From: SZUA-442 sp051011415 | GTDB taxonomy: Bacteria > Actinomycetota > Acidimicrobiia > Spongiisociales > UBA5794 | Assembly: GCA_051011415.1 (NCBI GenBank) | Contig: JBPCTY010000100.1 | Span: 1-12,332, forward strand | Direction: 5' to 3' | DNA length: 12,332 nucleotides | Part shown: piece after piece, positions 7,157 to 12,332 of the stretch | Position numbering within the stretch: the stretch's first letter is position 1 | How the letters are laid out: each line of letters begins with the position of its first letter | Made by a program: the position numbers and the translations under genes | Notes under the pieces: model-generated | Told to the model about the DNA's origin: nothing | Databases searched by the model: none | What the model saw: the letters and a program-made list of their open reading frames with translations, nothing else

Positions 7157-8014
7157 ATGGACCTGACTTCAGTCTTCGACCCGGACAATCTGACGCTCGC
7201 CGAGCTCATCATCGCGGCCGCGATAGTTGTGGTTGCTGCGTTCGTCGCTCGCGCCGTTCGAAGGCGTATTCGCCACTATCTCGCGGGTCAGGACGGGGTC
7301 GAGGACTATGTCGCACCCCTCGCTGGACGAATCGCCGGCTGGACCATCATGATCTTCGGCATCCTCATCGCATTGGGTGTCCTCGGCTTCGATCTCGCGC
7401 CAGTGATGCTCTTCCTCCTCATCGTTATTGGCATACTTGCGCTGTCCGGCCGAGGGATCCTCGAGAACTTTGCGTCTGGACTGATGCTGCAGATCAGAGG
7501 CCCATTTCGTCCAGAGGACCGCATCGACGTCGCCGGTTACGCAGGAGTCGTCAAGGAAATCAACGCTCGCGCAGTGGTCGTTGAAACTTCCGATCGGCGC
7601 ACCGTCCATGTACCGAATCGGGATGTGCTCAACAACCCAATTGTGAACTACACCGAGTACGAGTCGAGGCGATCGGATGTCGAAGTCGGTATCGGGTACG
7701 CCGACGACATCGAACGAGCACGCCAGGTCGCTCTCGAAGTCATGGCCGGGGTGCCGACGGTTCTCGCTGAACCTGCTCCGATCGTCTTCGTGAGCGAACT
7801 CGGCGACTCCGCTGTGATTCTCACACTTGAGTTCTGGCACACGGATGACGACCGCACTCGGGCACGGTCCGGGGTGACTGAGGCGGTCAAGATCGCCTTC
7901 GACTCCGCTGGCATCGACATGCCGTTCCCACAGCAGGTGGTAACCGTGCAGAATGGCGGCAAGTCGGATACACAGAGCGAAGAAATCACGCGCGAGGGAA
8001 GGCAAGACACATGA
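7157..8014 (+). CDS. MscS-type mechanosensitive ion channel
   Basis: A 285-residue protein, the length of E. coli MscS. Hydrophobic segments lie at about residues 14-32, 58-78 and 80-97; the third continues into the pore-lining helix SGRGILENFASGLMLQIRGPF, the most conserved part of the family. The soluble beta domain follows, with RPEDRIDV, GVVKEINARAVVVET, VPNRDVLNNPIVNYT and an alpha/beta C-terminal domain to about residue 265. MscS channels open under membrane tension after hypo-osmotic shock and release small solutes. The gene has no convincing SD. Its last codons overlap the start of the DUF308 gene (ATGA, 8011-8014), pointing to translational coupling. A trehalose synthase three genes downstream in the same direction fits an osmotic role. 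The C-terminal tail after the beta domain is short, charged and probably cytoplasmic. Confidence 0.92.
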   Translation: MDLTSVFDPDNLTLAELIIAAAIVVVAAFVARAVRRRIRHYLAGQDGVEDYVAPLAGRIAGWTIMIFGILIALGVLGFDLAPVMLFLLIVIGILALSGRGILENFASGLMLQIRGPFRPEDRIDVAGYAGVVKEINARAVVVETSDRRTVHVPNRDVLNNPIVNYTEYESRRSDVEVGIGYADDIERARQVALEVMAGVPTVLAEPAPIVFVSELGDSAVILTLEFWHTDDDRTRARSGVTEAVKIAFDSAGIDMPFPQQVVTVQNGGKSDTQSEEITREGRQDT

Positions 8015-8565
8015 CGATGGCAAGACCAGATGCAGGAATGATGGCGTCAGCAGGCAAGATGTGGTGGCTGTGGCTCGTCACAGGCATCCTCTGGGTACTG
8101 ATCTCAATCGTGATCCTGCAGTTCGACATCACGTCAGCGGCAACAGTCGGGTTCATTGTCGGCATCATGTTTCTCGTAGCCGGGATTCAATACATCGTCG
8201 TCGGTACGCAGGTCGAGGGCTGGAGTTGGCTGTTCTATGTCTTTGGGGGCATTCTCATCGTCGGCGGTGTGGTCGCGATGCTCTACCCCACCCGGACATT
8301 CCTTGCGATCGCAAACATCCTCGGATTCATATTCCTCCTGATCGGAGTGATGTGGATGATCGAAGCCTTCGCCACCCGAGAAGGAAACGAATTCTGGTGG
8401 ATGTCACTCGTTGCGGGCATCATCATGATCGTGATGGGCTTCTGGCTCGGTGGCCAGTTCTTGTTTGTCAAGGCTGAGACCCTGCTGATCTTCGCTGGCA
8501 TTTGGGCCCTGCTGAGAGGGATCATGGACGTCGTGCTCTCGTTCCAGGTCAAGAAACTCGCCTAG
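8011..8565 (+). CDS. DUF308 / HdeD-like six-helix membrane protein
   Basis: A 184-residue integral membrane protein with six predicted helices, at about residues 17-36, 44-64, 70-90, 95-116, 129-147 and 152-176. The pairwise helix repeats, Gly-rich helix starts (GFIVGIMFLVAGIQ, FGGILIVGGVVAML) and length match the HdeD/DUF308 family, named from the E. coli acid-resistance gene hdeD. The biochemical function of that family is not established; stress association is the usual inference. The start overlaps the MscS stop as ATGA, with a purine-rich GAGGGAAGG about ten bases before the ATG. The stop shares a base with the GTG of the next gene (TAGTG). This tight packing implies co-expression with the channel. 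Confidence 0.85.
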   Translation: MTMARPDAGMMASAGKMWWLWLVTGILWVLISIVILQFDITSAATVGFIVGIMFLVAGIQYIVVGTQVEGWSWLFYVFGGILIVGGVVAMLYPTRTFLAIANILGFIFLLIGVMWMIEAFATREGNEFWWMSLVAGIIMIVMGFWLGGQFLFVKAETLLIFAGIWALLRGIMDVVLSFQVKKLA

Positions 8566-9080
8566 TGGCAGATAGTTCCGTGTCCCAAGCGGATGATGCA
8601 CCAGATCTAGGCCCTCACGAGCACGCACTTCGCGAGGCCATGACGATCGGCCTATATCTTTCGATCGTACTTCTCGCGCTTCTGGTCGGAGTCGGTGCAA
8701 ACGAAACCATTCAGCACCAGATACAGCTCATCTGGGGAACATCTGTCGGACTCGGGATCGCCCACCTGTTTGCGTATCGCATGACTGCGGTGTTCGCAGC
8801 CGGAGGAAAGCTGACGTCCGAAGACTGGTACTCAGTCGGGGGAATGGTTGCCGCCACCGTGATAATCGCGGGAATTGCGACCATTCCCTACCTGCTGCTC
8901 GACGATGCGCTCGACGCGAGTACCGCCGCCATGGTGCTCTTGCTCGGGGTGATCGCGATCACCGCTTGGGCAACCGCCAAGAGATCCGGGCTATCGCCTG
9001 CAAAGACAGCCGGATACACGGCTCTCGTCGTGTTCCTCGCTGCCGTGGTCGTTGCTGTGAAGTACACCCTCACCCACTGA
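8565..9080 (+). CDS. Unrecognised membrane protein with about five helices
   Basis: A 171-residue protein that I do not recognise. The first 25 residues are hydrophilic and acidic. Hydrophobic segments then lie at about residues 27-46, 53-72, 88-108, 115-133 and 145-166, most Ala/Val/Ile-rich, and the protein ends in KYTLTH. No catalytic or metal-binding motif is apparent; THAxP-like or VIT-type relationships cannot be judged by eye. The frame is open further upstream, but only inside the previous gene. The GTG at 8565 (VADSSVSQADD), which overlaps the preceding TAG by one base, is the natural coupled start. A GTG at 8580 or the ATG at 8640, just before the first helix, are alternatives. Membership of the channel/trehalose-synthase unit suggests a role in membrane stress, but this is only association. 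Confidence 0.75.
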   Translation: MADSSVSQADDAPDLGPHEHALREAMTIGLYLSIVLLALLVGVGANETIQHQIQLIWGTSVGLGIAHLFAYRMTAVFAAGGKLTSEDWYSVGGMVAATVIIAGIATIPYLLLDDALDASTAAMVLLLGVIAITAWATAKRSGLSPAKTAGYTALVVFLAAVVVAVKYTLTH

Positions 9081-9123
9081 GGCAATCGGTCCTGTACTCC
9101 CCTACTGTTGGCGGAACAGGAAC

Positions 9124-9127
9124 GGAG
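9124..9127 (+). promoter_or_regulatory. Ribosome binding site selecting the ATG of the repeat protein
   Basis: GGAG, within AACGGAG, is five bases before the ATG at 9133. It overlaps the in-frame GTG at 9127, so the ATG is preferred over that GTG as start. A weak -10-like TACTGT lies at 9103-9108, so an internal promoter in this 52-base gap is possible but unproven. Confidence 0.5.
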
Positions 9128-9132
9128 TGTGC

Positions 9133-9579
9133 ATGGACACGCAGCCAGAAGCTGAATCGGACGGGTACGAGTTCGAAGATCACATCGAGGCCGACCACGT
9201 CACGATCACGCAGGGTGGTGCGGCGCTCATTGAGGCAACAACGGTCGAGATCACCCAAGGTGGTGTCCAGGCAGCGGAGACCAAGGAACTGTCGATTTCC
9301 CAGGGCGGGGCGATGGTCATCGACACGCAGAGTGCTGATCTGACGATGAGCGGCGCCGGGGTTCTCAACGCCGACACGGTCCAGATGAACTCAGCTGGTG
9401 CCGGCGTAGCCATTGCTGACACGCTCAAGGCAGACGAGAACTCAACTATCGGCATGCTCTTTGCGGGGACGATTGAAGGTGGTCCCGATGTCAAGGTCGA
9501 CATGCGCACCGCAGCGGCATTCGGCGCAGCCTTTGCTGTGACACTCTTCATTCTCAAGCGGCTCATCGGGCGGCGATGA
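9133..9579 (+). CDS. Small 15-residue-repeat (beta-solenoid-like) protein with C-terminal hydrophobic anchor
   Basis: A 148-residue protein with no named family that I can assign. After an acidic head (residues 1-20) there are about five consecutive 15-residue repeats over 21-97. QGG recurs at 27, 42 and 57, and aligned hydrophobic positions are I25/I40/I55/L70/M85 and L32/A47/V62/V77/V92. Alternating hydrophobic residues, Gly-rich turns and lack of charge in the core suggest a right-handed beta-solenoid. The later repeats decay to SGAG and SAGAG. Residues 127-141 form a short hydrophobic stretch, followed by KRLIGRR, consistent with a tail anchor or membrane-skimming helix. There is no signal peptide. 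The stop overlaps the TreS start (ATGA at 9576-9579). A scaffold or localisation role beside the membrane proteins and the enzyme is a guess. Confidence 0.82.
   Translation: MDTQPEAESDGYEFEDHIEADHVTITQGGAALIEATTVEITQGGVQAAETKELSISQGGAMVIDTQSADLTMSGAGVLNADTVQMNSAGAGVAIADTLKADENSTIGMLFAGTIEGGPDVKVDMRTAAAFGAAFAVTLFILKRLIGRR
9193..9420 (+). repeat. Coding tandem repeat, 45-bp period, about five units
   Basis: The protein repeat of the small anchored protein is written in DNA with a constant 45-base step: the QGG codons fall at 9211, 9256 and 9301. Units have diverged at synonymous and non-synonymous sites, so the array is old and held by selection on the protein rather than a recent slippage product. 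Confidence 0.7.
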
Positions 9580-11102
9580 CATCCGATCCGGCTTGGTTCC
9601 AAACCGGCGTCTTCTATGAGGTTGCCGTCCACTCGTTTCAGGACAGCACCGGAGACGGGTTTGGAGATCTTGCAGGTCTGACCTCACGGTTGGATCACCT
9701 CGCATCACTTGGCATAACGGCCATTTGGATGCTTCCAGTCATGCCGTCCCCGATGCGCGATGGTGGCTACGACGTCACCGACATGACGGGGATTCGGGCC
9801 GACTACGGAACGGTTGAGGACATGTCGACCCTCATCAGCGAAGCACACGGCCGAGGAATCCGAGTGATCATCGATTTCGTCGTCAACCACACGTCGGATC
9901 AGCATCCTTGGTTCACGTCCGCGCTCGATCCTGGCTCGGACAAGCACGACTGGTATGTGTGGTCAGACTCTGCCGAGAAGTACCTAGATGCGCGCGTCAT
10001 CTTCACGGACACGCATGACTCCAACTGGACCTGGAATGAACGCGCAGGTGCGTACTACTGGCACCGATTCTTCGACCACCAACCGGATCTCAACTTTGAG
10101 AATGCCGGGGTTCGTGCGGCCGTCGAGGATTCCATCAGGTTCTGGCTTGATCTCGGCATCGACGGGTTACGCCTCGATGCCGTTCCCTACCTCTTCGAAA
10201 AGGAGGGAACGAACTGCGAGAACCTGCCAGCAACGCATTCGTACCTCAAAGAGCTTCGAGCAATCGTGGACAACGAGTATCCCGAGGCGATCCTCCTTGC
10301 TGAGGCCAACCAATGGCCAAACGACCTCCTCCCCTACTTCGGCAACGGTGATGAGTGCCACATGGCTTTCCACTTCCCACTCATGCCAAGGATGTTCCTC
10401 GCGCTCGCTCAGCAGGACGTGACACCGATCACCTGGGCAATGGAGCAAACCCCAGCACTTCCGGAGGGAACGGCGTGGGCGATGTTCCTGCGAAACCACG
10501 ACGAGCTGACCCTCGAAATGGTGGACCAGCAAGAACGGGACGTGCTCAACGCAACGTATGCGCCCGACCCGGCGATGCGCAAGAACATCGGAATCCGTCG
10601 GCGTCTCGCCCCGCTCCTTGGAGGAGACCGGCGCAAGATCGAACTGATGAATGCCGTTCTCTTTGCGATGCCAGGCACCCCGGTGATCTACTACGGCGAC
10701 GAGATCGGCATGGGGGACGAATACCTTCTCGATGACCGCGACGGCGTACGCACGCCCATGCAGTGGGACGCCACAGCGACAGCTGGCTGGTCTGATGCCG
10801 ATCCTGACGATTTCTACCTCCCGGTGGTGCAGATGGGCGGGTACGCACCGACACAGGTGAACGCCGAGAACCAAGCGACCGACCCTGACTCACTCCTCAC
10901 CTTCATGAAGTCGATAATCGAGAAGCGAAGAAGCACACCGGACCTGTCCCACGCTCCGTACGAACCGTTGGCAAGCGGAGATACGCGAGTGCTCGCCTTT
11001 GCACGAGGGGCGGTGACCGTCATCGCAAACTTCTCCGACGAAGACGTTCAAACGCCATGGGGACCGCTCGAACCCTTCGGTTGGCGATGGCTCGGCGCCT
11101 AA
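9576..11102 (+). CDS. treS: Trehalose synthase-like GH13 glycoside hydrolase (TreS type)
   Basis: A 508-residue alpha-amylase-family protein closely matching TreS, which interconverts maltose and trehalose by intramolecular transglucosylation. GH13 regions are complete: DFVVNHTSDQHPWF (about 100-113), the nucleophile D201 in DGLRLDAVPYL, the acid/base E243 in LLAEANQWP, and H308-D309 in FLRNHDELTLEM. The TreS-specific YYWHRFFDHQPDLNF, EGTNCENLP, GDECHMAFHFPLMPR and GTPVIYYGDEIGMGD segments are all present. It is shorter than the roughly 590-600 residues of mycobacterial TreS, mostly at the N-terminus and the C-terminal beta domain, and has no maltokinase fusion; no pep2, glgE or glgB gene is nearby. 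The ATG overlaps the preceding TGA. Placement after an MscS channel suggests solute management, though TreS may equally run from trehalose towards maltose and glycogen. Confidence 0.9.
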   Translation: MTSDPAWFQTGVFYEVAVHSFQDSTGDGFGDLAGLTSRLDHLASLGITAIWMLPVMPSPMRDGGYDVTDMTGIRADYGTVEDMSTLISEAHGRGIRVIIDFVVNHTSDQHPWFTSALDPGSDKHDWYVWSDSAEKYLDARVIFTDTHDSNWTWNERAGAYYWHRFFDHQPDLNFENAGVRAAVEDSIRFWLDLGIDGLRLDAVPYLFEKEGTNCENLPATHSYLKELRAIVDNEYPEAILLAEANQWPNDLLPYFGNGDECHMAFHFPLMPRMFLALAQQDVTPITWAMEQTPALPEGTAWAMFLRNHDELTLEMVDQQERDVLNATYAPDPAMRKNIGIRRRLAPLLGGDRRKIELMNAVLFAMPGTPVIYYGDEIGMGDEYLLDDRDGVRTPMQWDATATAGWSDADPDDFYLPVVQMGGYAPTQVNAENQATDPDSLLTFMKSIIEKRRSTPDLSHAPYEPLASGDTRVLAFARGAVTVIANFSDEDVQTPWGPLEPFGWRWLGA

Positions 11103-11127
11103 GTACCAGGAATTCTCGAAAACTCCC

Positions 11128-11158
11128 TTGACCCTCACGTTACGTCAGGGTTTACGCT
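11128..11158 (+). promoter_or_regulatory. MerR-type promoter with 19-bp spacer, leaderless
   Basis: TTGACC (-35, 11128-11133) and TACGCT (-10, 11153-11158) are 19 bases apart, the over-long spacing typical of promoters activated by MerR-family proteins through DNA distortion. The -10 is six bases before the ATG at 11165, so the transcript should start at the start codon. Confidence 0.75.
11131..11151. promoter_or_regulatory. MerR-family operator (inverted repeat in the promoter spacer)
   Basis: ACCCTCACGT (11131-11140) and ACGTCAGGGT (11142-11151) are inverted copies with 9 of 10 positions matching around one central base. The dyad fills the spacer between -35 and -10 of the downstream MerR gene, the classical position for autoregulation. 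Confidence 0.78.
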
Positions 11159-11164
11159 CGAGGC

Positions 11165-11917
11165 ATGAGTACGTACACAGTTGGACAACTTGCCGGATCT
11201 GCTGGCATCTCGGTCCGGACGTTGCACCACTACGACGACATCGGGCTGCTTCCCGCATCTGGTCGCACCCGCTCCGGGTATCGCACCTACACGAACGCAG
11301 ACGTCGACAGGCTCTATGCGATCCTCGCCTACCGGGAGCTCGGGCTCGGGCTCAGTGAGATTGAGGCTGCGGTGAACGGCAGCGCACCGCCCCAAGCAGT
11401 ACTGGTCGATGCCAGAGCACGAACCGAGAACCAGATTGTCAGGCTTGAAGCCATCCACTCCAACCTGAACACAGCCATTGAGTCACTTGAGCAAGGAGTA
11501 ACCATGACGCCAGAAGAGAAACTATCCGCGTTCGGCGACTTCGACCCGGACCACCATGCGGCTGAGGCCGAAGAGCGATGGGGAGACACCGAGGCATTCG
11601 GTGACGCGTCCCGCCGCACATCCTCGTACGGGGTAGACGAGTGGAAGACGATCCGCTCCGAAGCTGATGGGATCTATGCAGAGTTCCACCGCCTGAGCGT
11701 GGCGGACGTGCCCGCGGACTCTCCTGAGGCCGGGCGATCTGTCGAGGCCCACCGCCAGCACATCACGCGGTGGTTCTACGAATGCACGCCTGAAATCCAC
11801 GCGGGCCTCGGCGCCATGTACGAATCGGACATGAGATTCGCTGAGACAATCGACAAGGCTGGCACAGGCACAGCGACCTACATGTCGGCTGCGATCGCTG
11901 CTCACTACGGCAGCTAG
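11165..11917 (+). CDS. TipA-like MerR regulator with TipAS drug-binding domain
   Basis: A 250-residue protein. Residues 1-70 are a MerR winged helix (YTVGQLAGSAGISVRTLHHYDDIGLL, then RTRSGYRTYTNADVDRLYAI), 75-110 the coiled-coil dimerisation helix, and about 120-248 a TipAS domain, shown by HAAEAEERWGDTEAF, PADSPEAGRSVEAHRQHITRWFYECTPEIH and the final ATYMSAAIAAHYG. In Streptomyces, TipAL binds thiopeptide antibiotics such as thiostrepton through this domain and activates its own promoter. Here the only cysteine is C207, in WFYECTPE, a candidate for covalent ligand attachment. The length is almost that of TipAL (253). The promoter and operator directly upstream indicate autoregulation, and no dedicated target gene is evident. 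An internal ATG at 11504 with a strong SD would yield the 137-residue TipAS-like domain alone. The stop overlaps that of the convergent gene by four bases. Confidence 0.92.
   Translation: MSTYTVGQLAGSAGISVRTLHHYDDIGLLPASGRTRSGYRTYTNADVDRLYAILAYRELGLGLSEIEAAVNGSAPPQAVLVDARARTENQIVRLEAIHSNLNTAIESLEQGVTMTPEEKLSAFGDFDPDHHAAEAEERWGDTEAFGDASRRTSSYGVDEWKTIRSEADGIYAEFHRLSVADVPADSPEAGRSVEAHRQHITRWFYECTPEIHAGLGAMYESDMRFAETIDKAGTGTATYMSAAIAAHYGS
11493..11498 (+). promoter_or_regulatory. Internal ribosome binding site for a TipAS-like short product
   Basis: AAGGAG lies inside the MerR coding region, five bases before an in-frame ATG at 11504 (residue 114, MTPEEKL). This is the boundary between coiled coil and TipAS domain. 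Translation from here would give a DNA-binding-free ligand-binding protein of 137 residues (11504-11917), mirroring the reported TipAL/TipAS pair. Confidence 0.6.
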
Positions 11918-12332
11918 GTCACTGCGGGAAGGAACTCGTGCGTGTCAGCAAGCAGCCTGTCGCCCGGTACAACGAGGTCGGCACCGAGAGCCTTGAGCGC
12001 AGTGGTCGACAGGTCGTCGAGGGATCGGCCGAACGCGATGATTCGCGAAGGCCGGTTGTTTGCCGACGCCCAGCCAGCAATCGCCTCGCGACCGCCATCG
12101 AGATCAGCGTCAACGATCACGACAGCCGGTTCCCCGCCATCCAGCCGATAGCCAAGGTCCCTCACTGCCTTCCTGAGCTGCGAACGGTCATGATCGTTCA
12201 CGACGAGCACGATGGCGGGGCCGGTCGCCATTGAACTGGTGACCATCGGGCCGAGGGCACTTGCTTTCTCAAGGGCCCAGCGCATGTGTGCTTCGTGTGC
12301 GGGACCGCCGAGTACTTGCGACGAACCAGGAG
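11914..12332 (-). CDS. Hypothetical protein, receiver-like; probably continues beyond the right edge
   Basis: The minus-strand frame is open from the window edge down to a TAG at 11914-11916. The part from 12231 (MATGPAIVLVVNDHDRSQL, 105 residues) has the alternation of a CheY-like alpha/beta fold: VLVVNDHD, then AVVIVDADLDGG, then RIIAFGRS, then ALGADLVVPGD. Canonical phospho-receiver residues cannot be fixed by eye: the first acidic pair is ND rather than DD, and the Asp in VDAD could be the acceptor. I do not recognise the family. Possible starts are ATGs at 12231, 12246 or 12285, none with a clear SD, and the upstream residues (VLGGPAHEAHMRWALEKA) also look protein-like, so a longer protein extending past the edge is plausible. 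Its TAG overlaps the TAG of the MerR gene within the palindrome CTAG. Confidence 0.6.
   Translation of the reverse strand, partial: PGSSQVLGGPAHEAHMRWALEKASALGPMVTSSMATGPAIVLVVNDHDRSQLRKAVRDLGYRLDGGEPAVVIVDADLDGGREAIAGWASANNRPSRIIAFGRSLDDLSTTALKALGADLVVPGDRLLADTHEFLPAVT

Noticed and set aside
7169..8023. Long minus-strand open frame (284 codons) opposite the MscS gene
   Set aside because: It mirrors the codon structure of a clearly recognised channel gene, has Asp/His-rich composition typical of antisense frames in GC-rich DNA, and shows no motif.
9091..9120. CCTGT...ACAGG inverted arms between the five-helix and repeat protein genes
   Set aside because: Five-base arms separated by 20 bases are expected by chance at this composition, and no terminator or operator geometry goes with them.
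10167..10874. Minus-strand open frame (235 codons) opposite the TreS gene
   Set aside because: Overlaps the conserved catalytic domain of TreS and has shadow-frame composition; no start signal.

Overview
The window is a gene-dense stretch of a GC-rich bacterial genome, most likely an actinobacterium. An Acidimicrobiia-like or other environmental lineage is a guess. Supporting signs are the high GC third positions, GTG starts, several apparently leaderless transcripts, a TipA-type MerR regulator and a TreS-type trehalose synthase. I see no tRNA, rRNA, CRISPR array, insertion sequence or phage gene. No gap between genes exceeds about 100 bases.

Left part (1-6558): the 3' part of a short-chain dehydrogenase enters from the left edge. 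It is followed by a SulP anion transporter with a STAS domain on the + strand. Facing it on the - strand is a tight three-gene unit, read from 6558 down to 2274: an RNase Z-like metallo-beta-lactamase-fold hydrolase, a second SulP-STAS transporter, and a CPA1-type Na+/H+ antiporter. Spacings are 17 and 14 bases. The antiporter and the first SulP gene overlap tail to tail by 19 bases. A MarR-family regulator is divergent from the hydrolase. The 69-base gap between them holds a 32-base inverted repeat that is also a 12-bp tandem repeat, a strong candidate operator.

Middle and right part (6628-11917, + strand): after the MarR gene come an MscS-type mechanosensitive channel, a DUF308/HdeD-like membrane protein, an unrecognised five-helix membrane protein, a small protein made of strict 15-residue repeats with a C-terminal hydrophobic anchor, and a TreS-like glycoside hydrolase. 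Three of the junctions are start/stop overlaps, so translational coupling is likely. A channel that relieves turgor beside an enzyme that makes a compatible solute suggests an osmotic or envelope stress module; this is inference. Next is a TipA-like MerR regulator with a textbook 19-bp-spacer promoter and operator. It also has an internal Shine-Dalgarno and ATG that would release the drug-binding domain alone, as described for Streptomyces TipAL/TipAS.

Right edge: a - strand reading frame with receiver-like features runs out of the window. It shares a CTAG stop overlap with the MerR gene.

The points most worth a second look are the repeat protein and its operon, the TipAS-like internal start, and the MarR/hydrolase operator.
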